A stretch of 64,000 nucleotides of DNA from Bagarius yarrelli (taxonomy: Eukaryota; Chordata; Actinopteri; Siluriformes; Sisoridae): NCBI GenBank assembly GCA_005784505.1, contig VCAZ01000018.1, positions 1,103,316 through 1,167,315 of the forward strand. Reading direction: 5' to 3'. Numbering within the stretch: the first letter of the stretch is position 1; every line of letters begins with the position of its first letter. Shown here in pieces: positions 44,339 to 55,500 of this stretch. The position numbers and the translations under genes were made by a program. The notes below the pieces were generated by a model. It saw only the letters and a list, made by a program, of their open reading frames with translations, was not told where the DNA came from and did not search any database.

Positions 44339-45105
44339 CTCATTCTATGGGTTGCTGGGCAATGTGCTATGGGTATTAGGTATACTGGACTCAGTATTGC
44401 TGGTATTGCTGGAAGTTACTAGTAGTGGTGCGGCACAGGGTATTGGGTTATGTACTAGAATTATTAGGTAATGCATTGTGTGCTGAGTCATGTGACACCA
44501 ATTATTTATTAATGCAATGTAAGTATTGATTGTGTGCTAGAAGTTATTGGGTGTGGTGCTAAGGTTTTTAGCATACACCCTTACCATAACGACTTACACT
44601 TGTATCTCTTTTTTACAACTGAGCATTTGGGGGTTAAGGGCCTTACTCAAGGGGTCAATCGAACCCACAATCTTCCGGTTAGTAGTCCAATGCCTTAGTC
44701 TAATGTCTTGTGCTAGATGTTATCGGGTGTTGGTGCCAAAGACTCTTGTTCTAGAGACTATTGTGTAATGTGGTATATGTATTAAGTTTTATGTTAAAAT
44801 GTTATTGGGTACTGTTCCCAAGGGGTTGAATCTTGTACCAAGGGTATTTGAAGTTGTTCTATGGGTATCAGGTTTTGCTTCTATTAGATTATGTGCTATA
44901 GGTATTGGTGTTGTCTTTATTAAGCAGTTGTTTGGTAATGGTCTATGGGTATCAGGTATTGAATCTTGTGCTGGGACCAGGGTATAGCTTTTCATAATAA
45001 AAGTCATCAGTCAATGAGGGCATGGGCATTGAGTCTTGTTCCGAGGGGGTTGCTGTGTCCTGGATATGGTATTGTTTTTTTGTGCTATGGGTTATTGGGT
45101 ATTCT
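44339..45105. repeat. Old degenerate tandem repeat split by a SINE
   Basis: Motifs of the form GTGCTATGGGTATTAGG / GTCTATGGGTATCAGGTATT / GTTATTGGGT..TT / TTGAATCTTGTGC recur many times in loose order from 44339 to 45105 with variable spacing. The SINE at 44571-44700 lies within it. Open frames at 44789-45007 (both strands) are repeat artefacts. Confidence 0.6.
44571..44700 (-). repeat. tRNA-headed SINE inserted in the tandem repeat
   Basis: ACACCCTTACCATAACGACT (tail), GGGTTAAGGGCCTTACTCAA (middle), GTCAATCGAACCCACAATCT (B box) and TAGTCCAATGCCTTAG (head complement). Confidence 0.75.
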
Positions 45106-46848
45106 AAGGCTTATTGGATCAAATCTGTAAAAGGAATTTTTACAGCCATAGACGCTCAGGCAGCTGCCAGTCAATCGAGCATTTTACGCCGGGTATTATT
45201 TTTAAGACAGTTTCCATTAATGATGTCTGTAGAAATCTAATATCTTACATCACTGAATATAAAGTGTCAAGACAGTCTATCAGTCTACCAGATGTGTTCA
45301 GATGATTATGATCCTTTCATTATATTCTTGCTGAAATGGTGGACACAGACTTGGGAGACAAATTCTTTAAGTGATTAGTCACGCATGACAGCACAGAGTC
45401 TCAGTAAAGCTGTAGTACTCGGAAAATGAAATGGGTTTTTGGTGGTGACAAATGAGTTCTAACAGCAGGAGAGAATGACGTGCCACGCAAACAGTAATGC
45501 GATTTCATTTCGAAAGTTTTGATTTCATCGCCAAGGAACAATGTTCACAGCCTGTGGTCTGTAATGATCCTGTATCCATTTGTACTGAAGTGCTTTACAT
45601 TTATAGTCGACATCAGATAACCAGTAATTTTTTTTTAATATACTGGCAACTTAACCTGGTTTCTCTGAGAGAACTGCCAATGTGAATATAAAGCAAGCTG
45701 CGGATGATTCATTAGCAGCTAACGTAAAGTGAACATTGCTTAAACTGCGAGGAAAGTCGGCATCAATATTCATGAGATGAGGCAGTCGATCTGCTGGCAG
45801 ACCAGCATGATTATTAATGAGGAGGAGTTTTTTTTTTTGCTTGTTACAGATGAAACCTCCGATGCTACTGATTTTCTAAAATCCACATTATATTACTTTT
45901 GCTTGATTTCTATCTTAACACCTTGGTTCTTTTCAGTTTAGGACTAAAGATAAGGTATAAAAATTGCCTTTATTTCAATCAGACATGTTGAATAAACCCT
46001 TTTTTTGTTTTAATGTGCCAACATTTTTGGCTAGCTCTGCATTCTTTTTAAAGAACTGTCTATATACTGAACAAATTCCAGAGTATACAACAGTGAAGAA
46101 ACTTGTAGAAACTCTGTGCAGGAGATAGAGAGCAAAGCAGGCCCTTGAGCTTTACAACAAAGCCACGCATGATGACCCAAGACGTTGACTGGTTTATGAT
46201 GTGCAGAATCAGGCTCAGCCAAGTGCTACCATCAGTGGGATTGGGGTTTTTATATTCAGGGGCCATAAGGAGGGTGTTTTTTTTTTTGTTGTTTTTTTTT
46301 ATCATTACTTCTCAAGGCTGATTGTTGAACGCGAGGAAAAAAAAAACAGAAAAATCCCCAGCGGTTCTTCAGCAAGAATATATTTTTGCAGGAGCAGCTG
46401 TTCAATAAAACATTGGCATACTCTTGGCTTGGCTAGCCAAGGACATGTGCTGTAATTCTATGCAGAGAACAAATTCACACCATATCCGATGTTAATAGAG
46501 GTGAAGAGTGTGCAAAAAAACAAAGCAAATACAAGCTGAACAGACAACCTGATGGGTCGAATAAACTTGTTTGTTGGTGCAGTCCAGCCTCAAAGGCCAA
46601 AATGTTAAAAATTTATCTCTGCACTATTAGTGAACTCTTGAGCTATTGAACTATTTTGAAGAGTTGGATTTTGGCTTGCATGGAAATCATACTGGGTTAA
46701 AGAATTTGACACAAGGTTTATGTCCAAAGCAAAGTGCTTTTGACACCAATAGATATCTTATTACCTCCAATCGAGGGATGGAATGGACTGCCTGTTTATT
46801 TCTGTCATGACGTAATTTATAAATTCTATAAACAGATAAGAGAAAATA
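45106..46848. other. Unassigned sequence
   Basis: No gene. Segments 45130-45250 and 45720-45830 have complex composition (CATCAATATTCATGAGATGA) and may be worth a conservation check. Confidence 0.4.
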
Positions 46849-47027
46849 TTTACATTTCTGGCATATTGTAGACTGCTAAAGTTTTTTAGAGTTTTAGTTT
46901 TGTTAAGGTCCTTACATAGGGCCCCTGCAGTGGCAGCTTAGTCATGCTGGAAACTGGACTTCTGGTCTTCCAGGTTAGCAGTCCAACACTTTTACCACTT
47001 TAACCACTAAACTACTACAGTTTTCTG
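46849..47027 (-). repeat. tRNA-headed SINE, decayed
   Basis: ACATTTCTGGCATATTG, GGGCCCCTGCAGTGGCAGCT and AGCAGTCCAACACTTTTACC. The head complement is partly duplicated (TTTACCACTTTAACCACT). Confidence 0.7.
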
Positions 47028-47400
47028 TGTCACATAACAACAATGAACTCTACCCACACTTATTAAATATCCAATCCTCTTCAGCGGAAATCAGTAAATC
47101 AGTATTTTCTTTTATCCAACAAACCTTTTCATCTTCACAATAAAGCCATGTGATGAATCGGGTTGGAAGTGTAGCGGATCCTCTGTAGAATATCAATAGC
47201 CCGAAATGTCAGATGTTTCAGCTTTAATCTCAGCATTAGAGCAGCTTTCAAGCTGAATCTCAGCATAATACATTGCAGGACCTTCCTTTTTAAGACAGAT
47301 AGGGCAAGATAAGTAGTAAAATTCCCAGCAAGATGTCAAATCTTAACCTCTCATTCTGGTTTGGAGGCTGGGGAGAGTTTTCCTTTTATGTTAGTGGAGA

Positions 47401-47436
47401 AAGAAAGGAAGGAAAGAAGGAAGGAAGGAAGGAAGG
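47401..47436. repeat. (GGAA)n microsatellite
   Basis: Imperfect then perfect GGAA/AAGG repeat. GGAA arrays can bind ETS factors in principle. Confidence 0.9.
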
Positions 47437-47439
47437 GGT

Positions 47440-47530
47440 GATTTGCATTGAGGATTTATGCTAAATTCCTGTTGAAGAGAATTGAGTGAAAGGCTGCTTA
47501 GCATTCAGACCGGTGTAGCTGTAGCAGAAT
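47440..47530 (+). other. Diverged duplicated segment, partner of 6962-7050
   Basis: Contains the 22 bases at 47487-47508 identical to 7004-7025, with TAAATTC upstream and CCGGTG..TAGCAG downstream as in the partner. Not a recognised repeat. Confidence 0.55.
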
Positions 47531-48318
47531 AGATCACAGCCGTTTGATGGCATTTGGCTTATCTAGCTGAAATCGGAGGGCGACCAGGTAAAGCTGGGAC
47601 TAAGGAAAGGATTTGAAAAGTTTTTTTTTAAAACGAAATTGACTTTGCAGTAGGCATGTGACAGCTAGCTAGACTGATGGCTCTGATTACCTATCCAGAT
47701 AATCCGAGATTGGTCAGGGAATTGTTAACCATAAGGTTAATCGGCTTGTTGGCAGGACTTTCAAACTCTTAGCACTTTAGATATACGGGCTTAGTTTGTA
47801 ATGTTAATTTTGAACATCTTCTTTATACTTTTGATCACAATGATCTTAAAGCAAAAATGTAGGAGGTTCCGCTCCCTGACAGTGCAACCAGTACCCGTCT
47901 CTAAACAAGTTTCACCCTTGGCCGAGCTCCGGCTCTTGTACCAGCCTTGGGAAAACTTAGTAGGTGTCTTTGGGGCATAATCATGATTTTTACTCGACTA
48001 GGTTAAGACAGATTTTGTAGGGTCTTCCCCGGATGCAGTGGTCAGGATCCACCAAAAGTGATTCAAGAAAAAACAACCAGTAAACAAAAAGACAAGTGTC
48101 ATGATCTTCAGGGGACCTTTTTTTGAGTCAGAGCTTTATAGGGATTTAGACACTTCTGGGTCTGGATTTGTTACTGACTCCAGGGAAAAAAGCAGCAGAC
48201 ATCAATCTGGGCCTGAGAAATGTCTTTTGGAAACCAAAAAGAAAAAACGAGAAGAAATGGCGCACGGAAGCTATGCTGGGATAGAACCTTTTTAAAAATA
48301 AACAAGGCAAACAGGAAA

Positions 48319-48475
48319 CATTTATATTTCTGGCATTTGGTGGTGATCCAGAGTGATCTGCGTTTAAACAAGCAGTTGATAGTTAAGGGATTTGCTCATG
48401 GGTCTGGCTGTGGAAGGTTATACCCATGATCCTCTAATCAGCAGACCAATATCTAAACCACTAAAATTCCACTTG
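48319..48475 (-). repeat. tRNA-headed SINE, decayed
   Basis: TTCTGGCATTTGGTGGTGAT, AAGGGATTTGCTCATGGGTC and ATCTAAACCACTAAAATTCC follow the SINE order on the minus strand. Confidence 0.65.
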
Positions 48476-49323
48476 TAAACTCAGGGGAATTTCCCCATGT
48501 GGTCAAAATAATTGCCCTTGGTCATTTTGTGGAGCCTTCAACTTTCCAACTTTGTCTCATGATTCCAACAACAGTCTGAAATGCTTAAAGGCTCCATTAG
48601 AACCGTTTTATTCAGGCATAATGCCAACCTTCGACACGTGATCACTGTAATTATAGAGCGGTCTAATTGCACTCGCATTTTATCTCTTTAAATGTGATCT
48701 GTGCTGTAGACGCTTGTTCGAGTTAATATCCACCAGACCAACTCTCTTTCTCCGTTATCTCTGATTAGCTTTCAACAAATTTTACATGTTCAACAGACAA
48801 GATAAAGCTTCCATCACGGAACTGCAGCCGTACGTACATGAGCATTAAAGAAACCCGACTTCTTTCACAAGCTTAATATGGTATGCAACGCTCATTTTTA
48901 TGCTAATACTCAAAAACTTTCTATCAAGTGTAAGCAGAATGCTAAGTACTTTTATTTGTTGCAGAAAAGTTCTGGAATGTAACCTGGAGCTACACATGAG
49001 TTATTTTTTTCCCCCTTTTGTTTGTTTGATTTCCTTGACTTTGGAAAGGTCACTTTTTTATTGATACCTCACTTATTTTATGGAAAGTTATAATAACATG
49101 CCACAGTGCTCCGATAGTGACAAAGGAGTGTTATTGAGGGGGTTCAAGACAAATTTGGGTTCTTTCCATGTTGTTTATGGGATAATTTTTTTTTGTCTAC
49201 TTGGCTATATCAAGTTCATGGCTCAATGCTTTTTCTGCCAAGCTCCACTTTTGATTGGCTCTTCTATTATACAAATAACAGCAGTTCTGTCTGTTTATAA
49301 AAGAAGCAAAAAAAAAACGTTTT
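48476..49323. other. Unassigned sequence
   Basis: Segment 48590-48900 has balanced composition with homeodomain-like TAATTG motifs. No gene. Confidence 0.35.
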
Positions 49324-49474
49324 AGGGGATGTGGTAGCACATCAGTTAGGGTGTTGGATTGCTGATTGAAGGATTATTGGTATTACTAGTGCTGGGCCCC
49401 TGAGCAAGGCCCTTAACTCTTAACTGCTTACTTGGTTAAATAATGTTGCCAAATGCCACAGCAAAATGTTAAAC
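49324..49474 (+). repeat. tRNA-headed SINE, internally shortened
   Basis: Head GTGGTAGCACATCAGTTAGG, central GGGCCCCTGAGCAAGGCCCT, end TTGCCAAATGCCACAG. The CGCTCTGGATAAG block is deleted. Confidence 0.72.
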
Positions 49475-51070
49475 AAACCAAGAGGTTAATAATATTTTTA
49501 CCCCAAAGGGTCATATTTTTTTTAGATCAAACCTCTTTTTTTCAAATCTATGGCGGTAATTTGATCCCAGGTTTTCATGTTTGGGTAGTTTAATGTGACG
49601 CTGATAACTTCTTACATGATGCCACTTTGATTTAGATCTTAAGCATATTACATTTATACTTTTGATTAGTCGTTTTATGTTACGCTACCCAAGGGAATAA
49701 CGGAAATGCCGGTGGACGCCGGAGTCAAATAAAACGTTTACAAGCAGAAATATTTGAAGAGCCCTGGGGCTAAACAAAAGTTTTTTTGAAACCTTACTCG
49801 GCCTTGTATGTGTTGTAGTTTGTAGCTTATTCTTGCCTGGTGTAAATTAATGTCTTGCACTTTCGGCGAATAGGATTCGAAAAGGTTTATTCATTTAATA
49901 GTTTTGTATTTACAGTCGGTATTTTTTTATCCTAAATTTTTTTCTTTAAACCAGGTTAAAAGCTACTGAATTAAAATGTAACTCTACGCAGACATTTTTA
50001 ATGATGACCTTACCAGACTTTAAAACATAACACTCCAAATCAATCAATCAATTAGTTCAGTTCCGTGACGGTGCTTCCTATCCGGACGGATTTCCTTATC
50101 CTGCACCTGTGTTAATATAATATGCAGGTATAAATCACCCTGCAGATTGCATTAACATAAGGCTCATTTGTTAAATAGATTGGTTTTGGCAGGACAAGTG
50201 AGTTACATTCATGCCTCTGTAGAGAAATTCAGCTGCTTCCGCTGCTGTTTAAGTGGCTCCGGTGTAGGAATATCCATCACAGACATGGACTTGATAATAG
50301 ATTGAAGTAGGAAGGTGGCTAAGTTTTTCATGTCTATAGAAATACAATAGTCACCAATAGTTGAAATGGATAAAGGGACAAAAAATAGGTATTGTTTTGG
50401 ACGTAGGACAATTTTGACGAAAAGTTTCGATCAACTTCAAATTTTAACTAGTATATAAACAAACGAATGTTGTGAAATGGTGTCAAAACAAGAATAAGAA
50501 CTTGACGTACGTTCTGATTAACATTAGGTAACCTAATTTATATCCTATATCTTCATTTTTTATAAAATAAAAAATATTATAAATGTTAATCCGAGGAAAA
50601 TATTCTACAAATTTTCTAGCTGTAAATGACAAATTGATACAAATGTGGATAAATTCTGATTGATTTCTGACCAAAAAAAGGTCCCACCCTTAATTAACCC
50701 TCATGTAACTGTGAATAGCTACAAATTTTCGCGAGCGGAAAAGTCCGAAATGGAAAATCCTGTTACATGACATCAAATATATGCGGAATTAAAGTAAGGA
50801 CGGTCAGCTTTACCTTAATATTACTTACCTATTACTTACCTATATGTTCATAAATAATTTCTATATTATTGAAATTAGCTAAAGTGTAAATGTTAACCAG
50901 GAAATATTTCTTTACATAGCTAAATTTTGGCAGAAATTAAGTTAAAAAGAACATCAAACTGAATAAATTTGTTTAAAAAAAGTTGTCTGGAATTTTGAAT
51001 TCTGAATTTATGTTAATGTTCATAAATACATTTATATTGTTTAAGTAGAAAAAACTAAATGATCGAATAG
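49475..51070. other. Unassigned sequence
   Basis: Contains the diverged duplicate at 50120. At 50826-50845 ATTACTTACC occurs twice. Nothing else recognised. Confidence 0.4.
50120..50300 (+). other. Diverged duplicated segment, partner of 31175-31370
   Basis: GCTCATTTGTTAAATAGATT and GGTTTTGGCAGGAC align with 31212 onward; CTGTTTAAGTGGCTCCGG and ATATCCATCAC align with 31318 onward, with one gap of about 20 bases. Confidence 0.6.
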
Positions 51071-51214
51071 AATTTATATTTTTAGACAATCTTATCCAGA
51101 GTAACTTACCTCGATTTCATTTAAAACATAAAGCATTTGGGGGTTGACATGGGCAACATGGTGGTGCTGGGAATCAAAGTCCAATCTTCCGAATAGCAGT
51201 CCAACAGGCTTCCA
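51071..51214 (-). repeat. tRNA-headed SINE, decayed
   Basis: GACAATCTTATCCAGAGTAA (tail), GGTGGTGCTGGGAATCAAAG (B box side), GAATAGCAGTCCAACAGG (head complement). Confidence 0.7.
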
Positions 51215-51593
51215 GTGTATTTTCCAGTTACAGCATTATGAACACCAGTCCTGTCCTTTTCAATGCTAAATTTAAATATTTTTCTCGTAGACCTGGACTC
51301 AATTTTTACATTGTTTTATTATATCAGCGTCACTTTCATCTTTCCAGACTAAAAAAAAAAACTTTTATTTTGACAACAGCTATTTTTCTTTTAGTGAAAT
51401 AAATCTCCTACATAAAAGACAAAACTGATTGTGATGAGCTTCAAACAGCAAAATGAAAAATAATATAAACAGTTATTTCGATTTTATCTCTCCGGAACTC
51501 CGGAACGGAGGAAAAATTGCGATTAAAAACAACTTTTACAGTTAAAAAAAAGGCAATTATTAAAGTCCAGGAAGTTAAAAATGCAAATTAGAT
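51215..51593. other. Unassigned AT-rich sequence
   Basis: Nothing recognised. Confidence 0.4.
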
Positions 51594-51806
51594 ATTCATT
51601 TATTTATTCATTTTCTATAGCCGCTTATTCCCTAATTCGGGGTCACAGGGATCTGCTGGAGTCTTATCCGTCTCTGAAAGAGTAAAAAGGGATACCCTGG
51701 ACAGGTCTCCAGTCTATCACAGGAACACACACACACTCACTCCTATGGGCTATTTAGATTTACCAATCAATCTAACAAACATGTTTTTGGACTGTGGGAG
51801 GAAACC
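51594..51806 (-). repeat. 5'-truncated SINE of the 'TTTGGACTGTGGGAGGAAAC' type
   Basis: From the 3' ATTCATTTATTTATTCATTT end through GGGTCACAGGGATCTGCTGG to TTTTGGACTGTGGGAGGAAA, where it stops and a GATA tract begins. The tRNA head is missing, as expected from incomplete reverse transcription or later loss. Confidence 0.78.
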
Positions 51807-51861
<55 letters not shown>

Positions 51862-51883
51862 TAGATAGATAGATAGATAGATA
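51807..51883. repeat. (AGAT)n(AGAC)n(AGAT)n compound microsatellite
   Basis: AGAT block, AGAC block, AGAT block of 77 bp in total, symmetrical. It begins exactly at the truncated SINE end. The Ser/Ile/Tyr/Leu-rich minus frame is its translation. Confidence 0.97.
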
Positions 51884-53102
51884 TTTGTTAATTGATATTT
51901 TTATGTTAGCGTCAACAGTTAGGAATTTAAATTTCTTTAGCAAAACCAGCAAAAAATCAACAAAAATAAGACGTAAAGCATTATACGGAGGTTATATCTC
52001 ATACTTTATAAAAATATTTAGTTAGCGTGAAGAAATATTTTTTTATAGTTTTTATTTCGAGTGCACCGTTACAGTACTGAATTTTAGCAAGGTTTGTTCT
52101 AATTTTATAGGCTAAAGAAAGAGTCGCTGTCCCACATCCTTGGGGAGGACATGGCGTGTTTGAGGAATTTTTTAATTGGTTAATTTGGGAATTGTCATGT
52201 CAGTATGTTAAGATCATGCCAGCTTTCTTGGTGGGAACATCCAGATGGAGCTTGGAGTGGCTGGAGATTGAAACATTTGGCTTTTTAAACTCTTTAAAAA
52301 TAAACTTTTTAACATGATTTTTTTAAATCATTGAATTGAAAAACATGTACCAGGAGACAAAAAAAGTGTTAATTTGTCTCAGGGGACATGTTTTTCGAAT
52401 TTAGGTTGTTTTGGGTTTTTTTTGCTCTAAATAGTTAAAAGTAGCTGTTGTAGATGGTTTTTAGCATTAGCTTAGCCGCTCAGAAAGTGTGCTTGATTAG
52501 CATTCATGCTAATGGCATAATAACTATTTTATTAATTTACTTAATGTATTTTCTTCTAATTAGTTATTTAACTTAAGTATTGTACTTTTTGTACCTCATT
52601 GGTCAGTATTAATTAAAAGAAATAGTTTTCTTTTTCTCAGGATCGTCAGGAAGTGTCCATGGTGCAACTTACTGATAAGTTTAAGTAATTTAAGTATTCT
52701 GATAATTTCGTAAGCATTTACTAGTCAAGTAAAAAAAAACCTTGCTTATTAGCATGAACGGACAAATCCTGGCTCCCCGTTAGAGATATCCCAGAGTTCT
52801 TTAGGGCTTCTCGATCAATTTGCTGCTGGAGCCACAGTTAGTAGATGGAAGAGTCTTCATCACAGTGTGAGGTGGCTGAATGAAAGGTTACTATAGTGCC
52901 AGAGTCTGTAAAAACTCCTTGTGGAACATTTCTCATCTGTAGGAAACTCCCTGAGGATGTCGAGAGCTCCGGAAGATGAGAAGACACCTGAGGAGATTTT
53001 CTACTATGCTGCGTTTGTTCTGCTACACTAACGCTGGCTTCAGGCAGGCGGTTCTCATAGGGAGTTTTTTTTCCCTTTTTTTGATAAATACTGAAATAAA
53101 AA
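51884..53102. other. Unassigned sequence
   Basis: Nothing recognised. Confidence 0.4.
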
Positions 53103-53216
53103 ATAGATAGATAGATAGATAGATAGATTATTGATTAGACAGACAGACAGACAGAGAGGCAGACAGAGGAAGCAGACAGACAGACAGAGAAACTGACAGA
53201 CTGACAGATGGATAGA
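53103..53216. repeat. Interrupted (AGAT)n/(AGAC)n microsatellite
   Basis: AGAT units to about 53127, then AGAC units with GAGA, CTGACAG and GGAAGC interruptions to 53216. Older version of the tract at 51807. Confidence 0.92.
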
Positions 53217-53224
53217 TTCCTTAT

Positions 53225-53420
53225 TGAAAAGGAGGCATGGCCGCATAGTTTTTTTTTTTATATAAGGAAGTGTGGCCTGTCTGTCTGACAGTTTTGAAAA
53301 AAAAAAGGGGCATGACGTACATATGTTTGTCTCAGATGAAAGGGGTGGGGCTTGTCTGTGAGCCTTAGTAAAAGAGGCGTGGCCACCATGTGTTTGTCTC
53401 AGATAAGGGTGTGGCTTCTG
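53225..53420. repeat. Degenerate 'GGTGTGGCC' repeats, four to five units
   Basis: GGAGGCATGGCC, GGAAGTGTGGCCTGTCTG, AAAGGGGCATGACG, AAAGGGGTGGGGCTTGTCTG, AAAGAGGCGTGGCC and AAGGGTGTGGCTTCTG, with ATGTTTGTCTCAGAT twice (53324 and 53389). The same AAAGGGGGTGTGGCC core builds the array at 54464, about 1 kb away. Confidence 0.65.
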
Positions 53421-54463
53421 TAGTCTCGCATAACCAGACTTTACGACTGACGGCAGAAGGTTTTGGTAACCCTGGTCGCTTTGAATAGGTAAGACGACGC
53501 AGGACTGACAGGTAAAGCAACCAATGATTATTCATTTGGTGCCGTGTCATGTTTGGGGCTCCGTTCAGTCAGGGCTCCATGGGCGTGACGTCTGAGGCTG
53601 AGACTACCTTTTCTATAAGAGCAGAAAATATCGCAAATATTGCAATAATATTTTAATCAAAGTGTTTGTGCATTCACACTTATTTATGTCCTCAGCAATC
53701 TTTTAAGATCTCTTTTTCTTCTTCGTCCTTTTGTCACGGCTAACAAGTCGCCCGAAACCCTGTACTACTCTGTGTGTCTGTGATCTATATTGTGCTGTCA
53801 GTCTCTTTTTTTTTTTTTTTGCTCTCTGACTCTATTCAGTCTTTTTAGTTCTCTGCTTGGAGGCGAGTGCTCTCTCATTCTCTTTTGTGCCTCCTTCTGT
53901 CTCTCTGCGTGAGGGAAAGAGGACACAAAGACACGACTAGAAGAACAGCGAGGAACTCACCATTGATTCGTACAAAACACTTACAGGACTTAGTTTTCTC
54001 TAGCAAACTGTTTTTTTCAGCCAAATTTACACACGGGCCTCACAGGCTTGAATTGCGATGGAAGGCGCGGCCTCTCAGCTTGTAAAGAATACATGGTCTC
54101 TGCTTTATTGATCTCACTGAAGGACACACACTTACTCAGTAAAGGAAATCCTTTATACTTATTAAAGTCATGTCTTCAGTATCTTAGTAAAGGAAACTGT
54201 GGACACTGTATTTATTACGTTCATTAAAAATTTGGCTGGATATAAAATTGCAACTCTTCCCTAAAACAAGTATGCAAGGTGATGTCTGTACCCTTTAGTA
54301 TGCGGAAGACAAATGTACTACTTCCACCTGGATTTTAAAGTACGCATATAATGAACACTTTAATATTACACTTTACTTTACACTTTACGATAAAAAAGGA
54401 CGGTAGACGGCAACACATACTGTACTGTAAAATACTGTGTTAAAATACTTGGTAGTATCAATT
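53421..54463. other. Unassigned sequence
   Basis: Poly-T at 53806-53820. No gene: the 72-codon plus frame at 53867 has no recognised domain. Confidence 0.4.
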
Positions 54464-55150
54464 AAGCAGGTGTGTCCTGTGTTCTTAATACTATCAGTAA
54501 AGTGGGGGTGGGCTGTGTTTATTAGACTTGGTAAAATAGGTGTGTCCTCTGTTCTCATTATTATTATTAGTGAAGGGGGTGTGGCCTCTATTTTCATTAT
54601 TATCAGTAAAGGGGGTGTGGCCTATGTTCTTGTTAGTATTAATAAAGGGGGGTGTGGTATGTGTTTATTATTATTATCAGTAAAGGGGGTGTGGCCTGTG
54701 TCCTCATTATTATCAGTTAAAGAGGCTGTGGCCTGTGTTTTCATTATTATCAGTAAAGGGGTGTGGCCTCTATTCTCATTATTATCAGTAAAGGGGGTGG
54801 TGGCCTTTATTCTCATTATCAGTTAAAGGGGGTGTGTCCTGTGTTCTTAATACTATCAGTAAAGTGGGGGTGGGCTGTGTTTATTAGACTTGGTAAAATA
54901 GGTGTGGCCTCTATTTTCATTATTATCAGTAAAGGGGGTGTTGGCCTGTGTTCTCATTATTATTAGTGAAGGGGGTGTGGCCTCTATTTTCATTATTATC
55001 AGTAAAGGGGGCTGTGGCTTGTTTAGTAGACTTGGTGAAAACGGTGTAGCCTTCGTTCCTGTTGTTATCAGTAAAGGGGGTGTGGCCTATGTTCTTGTTA
55101 GTATTAATAAAGGAGGTGTGGCCTGTGTGTTTATTAGTCTCAGTCTCGGC
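54464..55150. repeat. 36-bp 'GGTGTGGCC' minisatellite, about 19 units
   Basis: Unit core TCAGTAAAGGGGGTGTGGCC then CT/GTATTTTCATTATTA. Higher-order structure: a distinctive variant set (TGTGTCCTGTGTTCTTAATA, then CTGTGTTTATTAGACTTGG) occurs at 54471 and again at 54833, 362 bp or ten units apart; GTGTGGCCTATGTTCTTGTT occurs at 54615 and 55080. The period is a multiple of three, so long frames (129, 67 and 91 codons, motif ISKGGVA) are artefacts. Confidence 0.95.
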
Positions 55151-55500
55151 TTGTTCTTTGTGTATTATTCTTGGTAAGACCTCAGTAAGTTTACTTGTTT
55201 ACACCTGCTTGTAATTCCATTATATGTTAATCATAGTCATATGGATGGCGAGCGGTTATAAAGGAGGCCTTTACTTCTGCTCCGAGTGCTTTTTGGCGGT
55301 GATGGAAAGATTTAATGAATACCTGTAAACGCAAAGTCTCCAGGTTCAGTGTGTAAGCCGACATCTTTACTAATGACTATAATAGCAGTGATTTTTCTGT
55401 AAATGTGAACTCTGTTCGTGTCATGATATTAACAGACTGCCATTAAAATCCACTTACGCGCCGAGCCTGCAACCCTTAAACTTTAACGCAGTGTTTCTGT
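55151..55500. other. Unassigned sequence
   Basis: Nothing recognised. Confidence 0.4.

Larger units (their letters stand above)
47028..48318. other. Unassigned sequence
   Basis: Contains the GGAA tract and the 22-bp shared motif listed separately. Otherwise nothing recognised. Confidence 0.4.

Noticed and set aside
50826..50846. Minus-strand tandem AG|GTAAGT junctions (ATTACTTACCT twice)
   Set aside because: No pyrimidine tract or branch point upstream on the minus strand, so not a credible recursive splice site.
54437..54826. 129-codon frame with ISKGGVA repeats resembling a repetitive protein
   Set aside because: Direct translation of a 36-bp minisatellite; the opposite strand is open too and there is no start or splice context.
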